Source: a bacterium (lineage in GTDB: Bacteria > Zixibacteria > MSB-5A5 > GN15 > FEB-12). Taken from it: a stretch of 7,431 bases of DNA. Position numbers and translations under genes: made by a program. The notes beneath the pieces are model-generated. The model was not told where the DNA came from and made no database searches. It was given only the letters and a program-made list of their open reading frames with translations. Positions 1 to 4,484 of this stretch are shown one piece after another; position 1 is the first letter of the stretch; each line of letters starts with the position of its first letter. The stretch spans positions 1 through 7,431 of the forward strand of contig DAOUUR010000107.1 of NCBI GenBank assembly GCA_030668045.1, given 5' to 3'.

Positions 1-100
1 GTGAGGGGAACCTCAGGAAATTCCCAAGTCCGACCGCCGAGCCTGCCACGGCCAGGATGATCCCCAGCTTGGAACCCCAGCGTTCTCTTATCCGCGCCAT
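1..100 (-). CDS. Sodium-dependent transporter of the NSS family (LeuT-like), N-terminal fragment
   Basis: Reading the minus strand from the ATG at 100-98 gives 33 residues running off the window edge; they begin [20 protein letters not shown]. The fragment aligns without gaps to the start of Aquifex LeuT, with the same numbering: R5 and W8 of the cytoplasmic gate, then the unwound TM1 segment with G20, A22, V23, G24, G26 and N27, and the NFLRFP signature at 27-32. In LeuT, A22 and N27 bind Na1, and G20 and V23 bind Na2; all four are kept. LeuT N21 is serine here. By family, the protein is an inner-membrane Na+-coupled symporter for amino acids or related compounds; the substrate cannot be told from this piece. 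An AGGAG at 112-108 sits 7 bases before the ATG and supports the start. The gene is divergent from the barrel gene at 358. Family assignment is strong despite the short length. Confidence 0.9.
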   Translation of the reverse strand, partial: MARIRERWGSKLGIILAVAGSAVGLGNFLRFPS

Positions 101-199
101 AAGTTGTCTCCTACCAGAAATGACTATGATGTCCCGACGATTTCTTCTCGATACGCGGGTACAAAACTACTCACCTGACAATTCTATTAAGATAGCCAA

Positions 200-228
200 A
201 AATTACGCCGGAGTCGTTTTAGTGTCAA
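200..228 (-). promoter_or_regulatory. Candidate sigma70-type promoter for the NSS transporter
   Basis: On the minus strand a perfect TTGACA (228-223) is followed, after a 17-base spacer, by TAATTT (205-200), which keeps the T1, A2 and T6 positions of the -10 box. Transcription would start near 193 and leave a leader of about 90 bases before the ATG at 100. This is pattern recognition only; the host's promoter consensus is not known. Confidence 0.4.
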
Positions 229-288
229 CAAGTATTGGCGTAAGGCGATACCGCGCGGCGGGGGTACTGTTTCAATACAACCTTTTTG

Positions 289-317
289 TTGACCGGGCGT
301 AGAAGGAGAAATAGGTT
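289..317 (+). promoter_or_regulatory. Candidate sigma70-type promoter for the small barrel gene
   Basis: TTGACC (289-294) and TAGGTT (312-317) are 17 bases apart. The -35 box matches consensus at five of six positions; the -10 matches at only three, including T1, A2 and T6. The transcript would start near 324, about 34 bases before the ATG at 358. The eight bases TTGTTGAC (286-293) are the inverted copy of 224-231, so the two divergent promoters have nearly the same -35 context facing away from each other. Moderate to weak support. Confidence 0.35.
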
Positions 318-357
318 CGCAGAAGACAATGGAGAAATCTTGAAAGGGAATGACCTT

Positions 358-990
358 ATGAAAAAAACTGTGATTCTTGCTGCGCTGGCAACATTGATTG
401 TGGCTGGTAGCGTCGCTGCCGATGGCGCAGGTTCGGCCTTTGGTTGCCTGACCACCGCCCGAAGTCAAGGCATGGGGAGAGGGAGCTTCACAGGTGGTGT
501 CGGAATCGCTAACGCTACTTCGGTGGCCGGGATGTTTAACTACGGACTCTCAGAATCGACCGACGGGCGTGTCAAGCTGGGATTTATTGACGGTAAAGGC
601 AACGATGATATTGAGTGGACATTTGGTCTCGACTTCAACGTACAGGTCTGGGATGTTAAATCGACTGCGGCCAACTCAATTGATCTGGCTATCGGTGGCT
701 TGTTTGAATATGTCGGAGTTGGCGATGCCTCGATCCTTCAGCTGGGTGGACAGGTTCTTGGCTCGTATCCGTTTGTTATGACCAATGGCACCACGTTGAG
801 TCCGTACGGGCGAGTCAATCTGCGCATGGAAAGGTTGTCGTATAGTGGTCTGGATTCGGAATCGGACCTTCGGTTCGGTTTGAACGCCGGTGTCGGTTGG
901 GAGATTTCTTCGACGTTTGCACTGTATGGCGAATTCCAGATGGATGGCAACGATGGTCTTTTCCTCGGTGCTGAATTCAACATAATGTAG
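358..990 (+). CDS. Small secreted protein, predicted outer-membrane beta-barrel
   Basis: This 210-residue protein has a clear Sec signal peptide: MKK, a hydrophobic core at residues 4-17, then a V-A-A site with cleavage expected after A21. The mature part (about 189 residues) alternates polar and hydrophobic residues in stretches split by short Gly/Asn/Asp turns, for example at 72-77, 85-98, 108-120, 126-140, 148-162, 170-181, 186-194 and 200-209. That fits a barrel of about 8 to 10 strands. The chain ends GAEFNIM, without the usual terminal aromatic residue but with Phe at -4. A GGG (346-348, in AAAGGGA) 9 bases upstream supports the ATG at 358; an in-frame TTG at 286 would add a basic stretch ahead of the signal peptide and is unlikely. 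I do not recognise a named family. Only Cys30 is present. It lies upstream of uppP but a hairpin separates them, so it may be its own transcription unit. Barrel fold is inferred from pattern, not homology. Confidence 0.75.
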   Translation: MKKTVILAALATLIVAGSVAADGAGSAFGCLTTARSQGMGRGSFTGGVGIANATSVAGMFNYGLSESTDGRVKLGFIDGKGNDDIEWTFGLDFNVQVWDVKSTAANSIDLAIGGLFEYVGVGDASILQLGGQVLGSYPFVMTNGTTLSPYGRVNLRMERLSYSGLDSESDLRFGLNAGVGWEISSTFALYGEFQMDGNDGLFLGAEFNIM

Positions 991-1016
991 GGTGCGATTG
1001 AATGCGCTAAAAATCC

Positions 1017-1042
1017 GGCCCCTCGTTTCAACATGAGGGGTC
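1017..1042 (+). promoter_or_regulatory. Hairpin enclosing the uppP ribosome binding site (possible weak terminator)
   Basis: CCCCTC (1019-1024) pairs with GAGGGG (1035-1040). The stem can extend inward by a G-U and a T-A pair, leaving the six-base loop TTCAAC, and outward by G-U and G-C pairs to 1017/1042. The right arm is also the Shine-Dalgarno sequence of uppP: GAGGGG lies 9 bases before the ATG at 1050. The bases after the stem (TCTTGCCTTA) are not a good U-tract, so a strong intrinsic terminator is unlikely. It may attenuate read-through from the barrel gene, limit uppP translation, or both. The pairing is visible; the role is inferred. Confidence 0.5.
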
Positions 1043-1049
1043 TTGCCTT

Positions 1050-1823
1050 ATGTCTTATGTCGATGCTGCCATATTAGGGATACTTCAGGGACTAACTGAG
1101 TTCTTCCCCATATCCTCATCCGGTCACTTGGTGTTAGTGCAGAGCCTGCTTGGTGTCAAGGTCGCTGGCGTTTCATTTGAACTGCTGGTCCATCTTGGTT
1201 CTCTTGCGGCGGTACTGATCTATTTTCGGGAGCGAATCGTTGAACTGGTCCGCGCCGTCTTTGACCGGACGATGGTGCCCCAGCGGAAGGTGATCGCATT
1301 CCTGGTTATTGGCACAATTCCTGCCGGTGTGGTTGGCGTGCTGCTGGATGATTTCTTTGAACAAGCTTTCTCCAATCCGACCATGACTTCATATATGCTG
1401 CTGGCGACCGGTTTGATATTGCTGTCGACTCGTTTTGTTCGTCCCCGCGAGGGCGAGGTTACCCTGGTTGGATCAATTGTGATGGGGCTGGGGCAGGCGT
1501 TAGCGATTTTCCCCGGCATCTCAAGGTCAGGCTCGACTATTGCCGCCGGGATGCTCTGTGGCATCAAACCAACCGAGGCCGCAGAGTTTTCATTCTTGCT
1601 GGCTGTTCCTGCGATTGGCGGAGCGGTTGTTCTAAAGGCGGGAAATCTCGCCGAGATTGGGTCCGAGTTGATGGGACCGTATTTGGCCGGGATGGTGTTG
1701 TCGTTTATCTTTTCGCTGGCCGCCGTGCACCTTCTTCTTAAGATAGTTCGCCGCGGGAGATTTCAGTATTTTGCCTATTATTGCTTTGCTGCCGGATTGG
1801 TTGGTCTGTATCTTTTCTCCTGA
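1050..1823 (+). CDS. uppP: Undecaprenyl-diphosphate phosphatase (UppP/BacA family)
   Basis: This 257-residue integral membrane protein dephosphorylates undecaprenyl pyrophosphate to undecaprenyl phosphate, recycling the lipid carrier for peptidoglycan and other envelope polysaccharides; the family is also linked to bacitracin resistance. Both signature motifs are present: GLTEFFPISSSGH at residues 14-26 (E17 and S23 correspond to E. coli E21 and S27) and PGISRSG at 155-161 (R159 corresponds to E. coli R174). E. coli E17 is replaced by Q13, a change also common in other members. EFSFLLAVP at 179-187 is another conserved block. Hydrophobic segments fit about seven or eight membrane spans, and the length is near the usual 255-275. 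The GAGGGG at 1035-1040 supports the ATG. The next gene starts immediately after the TGA stop, so translation is probably coupled. The assignment is firm. Confidence 0.96.
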   Translation: MSYVDAAILGILQGLTEFFPISSSGHLVLVQSLLGVKVAGVSFELLVHLGSLAAVLIYFRERIVELVRAVFDRTMVPQRKVIAFLVIGTIPAGVVGVLLDDFFEQAFSNPTMTSYMLLATGLILLSTRFVRPREGEVTLVGSIVMGLGQALAIFPGISRSGSTIAAGMLCGIKPTEAAEFSFLLAVPAIGGAVVLKAGNLAEIGSELMGPYLAGMVLSFIFSLAAVHLLLKIVRRGRFQYFAYYCFAAGLVGLYLFS

Positions 1824-3389
1824 ATGAAGAAGATACTCGTAATCAGATTCAGCTCACTCGGGGACGTAATCCTGACATCGGCCACCGTTCTCAATCTCAA
1901 GATTGCATTTCCCGAAAGCAACATCACGTTTCTCACAAAGGAACGATTCGCTGAAGTTGCGCAAAGATTCCCAGGAGTTGATCGAGTCGTTACGATTGCT
2001 AACAATGCTACCGGGCGGCAATTGCTACGTGTGTTGTTTGAACTTGAGAATAGTCGCTTCGACGCAATAGTCGATCTTCACGGCAGTCTGCGATCATGGT
2101 TTGTTCGCAAGACGATCTCTGCGACCCACCGGGTTGTGTACGAAAAGAGAAGATTGGAGCGGTTTCTTTCTATAGGACGCAGGGGTGCGGTGTCCGAATC
2201 GCCTCACACCATTGATCTTTACAACGGTTGCGTGACGCAGCTTGGAGCACGCGCAGTGGCGAAGCGGCCGGTGATGATGCTTACCGACGAAGACTGTCGT
2301 GTCCCGAAAGAATTTGATCCCGGCGAGGAGCCGTACATTGTTATCGCACCGGGAGCGGCGCATCCGGTCAAGCAATGGCCGTTGGAACGTTTTGTCGAAA
2401 CGGCTCAGGTACTCAGTGAGGATTCTAATCGGAAAATCGTCTGGGCTTTAACTACAGCCGATGCGGCGATCATTGGCGGCGAGCCTACTGTTGCCGATCA
2501 GATCAAGTTAATCAATTGTCCGATTCCATATCTCGGGGCGATCATCGCGAGAGCCGATGCTCTTGTGGCCAATGATTCTGGTATTGCCCATCTCGGGTCT
2601 GCGGTCGGTACGCCGGTTGTTGCGTTGTTTGGTCCCACTCACCCAACGCTTGGATTCTCTCCGCGCGGCATGAATGATCGGATCGTTCAGGTGGATGAAC
2701 GGTGTCGCCCGTGCTCGCGACACGGGAAGAGGAGTTGCCACCGGGACCAACGGTATTGCTTCACACAGATAGCACCCTCGACAGTGGCCGAAGCTGTGCA
2801 GGCCGCTGCCGAAAGTACGGGAGACAGTCGGGCTTTCTTTGTTGACCGCGACGGGACGATCATAAAGGAGAAACATTTTCTTGCTGATCCCGATGGTGTG
2901 GAGTTTGAAGAGGGTGCGATTGAGGCGTTGCGGCTTATCGGAGAGATGGGGTACAAGATCGTGATTCTATCCAACCAATCGGGTGTGGCGCGGGGTAAAC
3001 TTGATATCGCCCAGGTCGAGCAAGTGAACGCTCGTCTACTTGAGATGCTGGCCGGTGAGGGTGTCGAAGTTGACGGCCTCTACTACTGTCCTCATCATCG
3101 GGACGGCGTCCGTCGCCACTACGCGATTGCCTGCGATTGCCGCAAGCCAGCGGCTGGTATGGCCGAGGAAGCGGCTCGTCAGTTGGGTATTGATCTACGC
3201 CGCTCGGTTGTTGTTGGCGACAAGCTTGCCGATCTCAATCTTGGTCGGGTGATCGGGGCCCGGTCGTTTCTTGTTAAAACCGGTTATGGGGCGGAACAAT
3301 TCAGGATGCTGAGCGGTTCAAAGAAAGAGATGGCCTACGAAAATTTGTTAGCTGTTGTGAAGAAGGTTGAATTTACCGGACTACAATGA
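1824..3389 (+). CDS. Fusion: heptosyltransferase-like GT9 glycosyltransferase + GmhB-type heptose-bisphosphate phosphatase
   Basis: The 521 residues contain two enzymes. Residues 1-330 are a GT-B glycosyltransferase of family GT9 (WaaC/WaaF-like): the N-terminal block KKILVIRFSSLGDVILTSA with D14 in the place of the catalytic Asp, IAPGAAHPVKQWP at 174-186 starting the donor half, and NDSGIAHLGSAVGTPVVALF at 250-269 with D251. A cysteine set follows (C294, C297, C305, C312), of a kind seen in some GT9 proteins. Residues 336-490 are a HAD phosphatase of the GmhB/HisB-N type: DRDGT at 341-345 (nucleophile D341, acid D343), SNQSG at 383-387, GDKLAD at 465-470, and Zn ligands C422, H424, C437 and C439 in YCPHH and CDCRKP. 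GmhB converts heptose 1,7-bisphosphate to heptose 1-phosphate on the way to ADP-heptose, the donor of heptosyltransferases. No frameshift joins the halves; the frame is open throughout. ATG follows the uppP TGA with no gap and no clear Shine-Dalgarno, implying coupled translation. Domain calls are firm; exact sugar is unknown. Confidence 0.93.
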   Translation: MKKILVIRFSSLGDVILTSATVLNLKIAFPESNITFLTKERFAEVAQRFPGVDRVVTIANNATGRQLLRVLFELENSRFDAIVDLHGSLRSWFVRKTISATHRVVYEKRRLERFLSIGRRGAVSESPHTIDLYNGCVTQLGARAVAKRPVMMLTDEDCRVPKEFDPGEEPYIVIAPGAAHPVKQWPLERFVETAQVLSEDSNRKIVWALTTADAAIIGGEPTVADQIKLINCPIPYLGAIIARADALVANDSGIAHLGSAVGTPVVALFGPTHPTLGFSPRGMNDRIVQVDERCRPCSRHGKRSCHRDQRYCFTQIAPSTVAEAVQAAAESTGDSRAFFVDRDGTIIKEKHFLADPDGVEFEEGAIEALRLIGEMGYKIVILSNQSGVARGKLDIAQVEQVNARLLEMLAGEGVEVDGLYYCPHHRDGVRRHYAIACDCRKPAAGMAEEAARQLGIDLRRSVVVGDKLADLNLGRVIGARSFLVKTGYGAEQFRMLSGSKKEMAYENLLAVVKKVEFTGLQ

Positions 3390-4375
3390 TAAAAACCGCT
3401 TCTCATTTTGAACGTCTTGATGATAACCAGGTCGTCTGTCGACTGTGTCCTGCCAACTGTCAGATCGCAGATGGGCAGGAGGGTATCTGCGGGAGTCGTA
3501 AGAACGAGGGGGGCAAACTTGTCACGGATAACTACGGGGAGGTGGTTACTATTGCCATCGACCCGATTGAGAAAAAACCCCTGTATCATTTCTATCCGAC
3601 ATCATACATTCTTTCTACCGGTCCCAACTGTTGCAATTTGAAATGTCGGCATTGCCAGAACTGGAATATCTCGCAGGAAAAAGTAAAGACCATCTATGTG
3701 CCACCGGAAGAACTTGTCGAACGGACGAGGCAGCGCGATCTGGTCGGGGTGGCTTTTACCTATACTGAGCCGGTCATCTGGTACGAATACATTATGGATA
3801 CCGCACTGCTGTTACGTCAAGCCGGACTCAAGGTCGTGCTGGTTTCCAACGGCTACATCAATCCTGAGCCGCTCAAATCATTGCTTAAGGTGGTTGATGC
3901 CTTTAATATCGATCTGAAAGGCATGCAGCAGAGTTTCTACTCGCGGGTCTGTAAAGGGAAAATCGAGCCGGTTTTGGATGCGCTTCGTCTTGCCGCAGAG
4001 TCGGACGCTCACCTTGAGATTACCAACCTGATCATTCCGACTCACAACGATTCCGACGATGACCTCCACCAGCTGGTTGACTTTGTGGCCTCACTTTCGG
4101 ATAACATCCCGCTTCATTTCTCGGCCTATCATCCAAGCTACCAGATGGATGTCGCACCGACGCCAGTTGAGACGATGATCCGGGCGTATGAGATTGGACG
4201 GTCAAGCCTCAAGCACGTATTTTTGGGGAATATTGGTCTTGATGGATACTCCAATACGACCTGTCCCGGATGTGGGGCGCTTCTGGTCCGCAGGAGCGGT
4301 TACCGGACTGACATTGTGGGGCTTGACGGTGGCGTCTGTGCCAAATGCGGGGCCGATAGCGGCATTATTCTTTAG
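3386..4375 (+). CDS. amrS: AmmeMemoRadiSam-system radical SAM enzyme (AmrS)
   Basis: This is a 329-residue cytoplasmic radical SAM protein. The [4Fe-4S] cluster motif is CNLKCRHC at residues 83-90 (C83, C87, C90), followed by QNWNIS, typical of AmrS and close to pyruvate formate-lyase activating enzymes. An N-terminal cysteine block (C18, C21, C25, C35 in CRLCPANC and GICGSR) and a C-terminal zinc-ribbon-like pair (CPGCG at 293-297, CAKCG at 318-322) flank the barrel; both are also family features. TYTEP at 125-129, VSNGY at 153-157, NIDLKG at 174-179 and FSAYHP at 245-250 are further conserved blocks. The family is named for its co-occurrence with Memo-like and AMMECR1-like proteins; I know of no settled reaction. 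Neither partner is in this window. The ATG overlaps the stop of the fusion gene (ATGA at 3386-3389), so it belongs to the same operon. The alternative is a general PflA-like activase, less likely given the N-terminal cysteines. Confidence 0.93.
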   Translation: MIKTASHFERLDDNQVVCRLCPANCQIADGQEGICGSRKNEGGKLVTDNYGEVVTIAIDPIEKKPLYHFYPTSYILSTGPNCCNLKCRHCQNWNISQEKVKTIYVPPEELVERTRQRDLVGVAFTYTEPVIWYEYIMDTALLLRQAGLKVVLVSNGYINPEPLKSLLKVVDAFNIDLKGMQQSFYSRVCKGKIEPVLDALRLAAESDAHLEITNLIIPTHNDSDDDLHQLVDFVASLSDNIPLHFSAYHPSYQMDVAPTPVETMIRAYEIGRSSLKHVFLGNIGLDGYSNTTCPGCGALLVRRSGYRTDIVGLDGGVCAKCGADSGIIL

Positions 4376-4404
4376 TTGAAATTCACATTCGCCTTTTCGA
4401 TATT
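4376..4404 (+). promoter_or_regulatory. Weak candidate promoter for the protease-barrel gene
   Basis: TTGAAA (4376-4381), starting right after the amrS stop, and GATATT (4399-4404) are 17 bases apart, matching the consensus boxes at five and four of six positions. It would give a leader of about 75 bases. The gene could equally be read from the upstream operon, since no terminator is evident in the 109-base gap. Confidence 0.3.
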
Positions 4405-4484
4405 TCACGACAGTTATAGCGGAAAAAGATATGGCCGGGTTGCCACTGGATAGATGAACGACTCAGCCGTCTCTTCTGTATCGA

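Noticed and set aside
183..194. CTAT-TAAG-ATAG inverted repeat as an operator
   Set aside because: Four-base arms are too short to separate from chance in AT-rich intergenic DNA.
57..302. 81-codon plus-strand frame overlapping the transporter start and intergenic region
   Set aside because: It lies opposite the conserved LeuT-like N-terminus, shows no domain, and covers both candidate promoters; a chance frame.
286..357. Upstream in-frame TTG start extending the small barrel protein by 24 residues
   Set aside because: It would place a highly charged stretch before a complete signal peptide and overlaps the likely promoter; ATG 358 has a GGG-containing Shine-Dalgarno.
2508..2876. 122-codon minus-strand frame inside the glycosyltransferase fusion
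   Set aside because: Antisense to the conserved NDSGIAHL and HAD motif I regions; shadow of the real gene.
1824..3389. Two separate genes wrongly joined by a sequencing error
   Set aside because: The frame is open through the linker, with no stop or start signals at the domain border and intact motifs on both sides.
4352..4370. GCCG-ATAG-CGGC stem followed by ATTATTC, a possible terminator at the end of amrS
   Set aside because: Only a 4-base stem inside the coding region, without a proper run of T.
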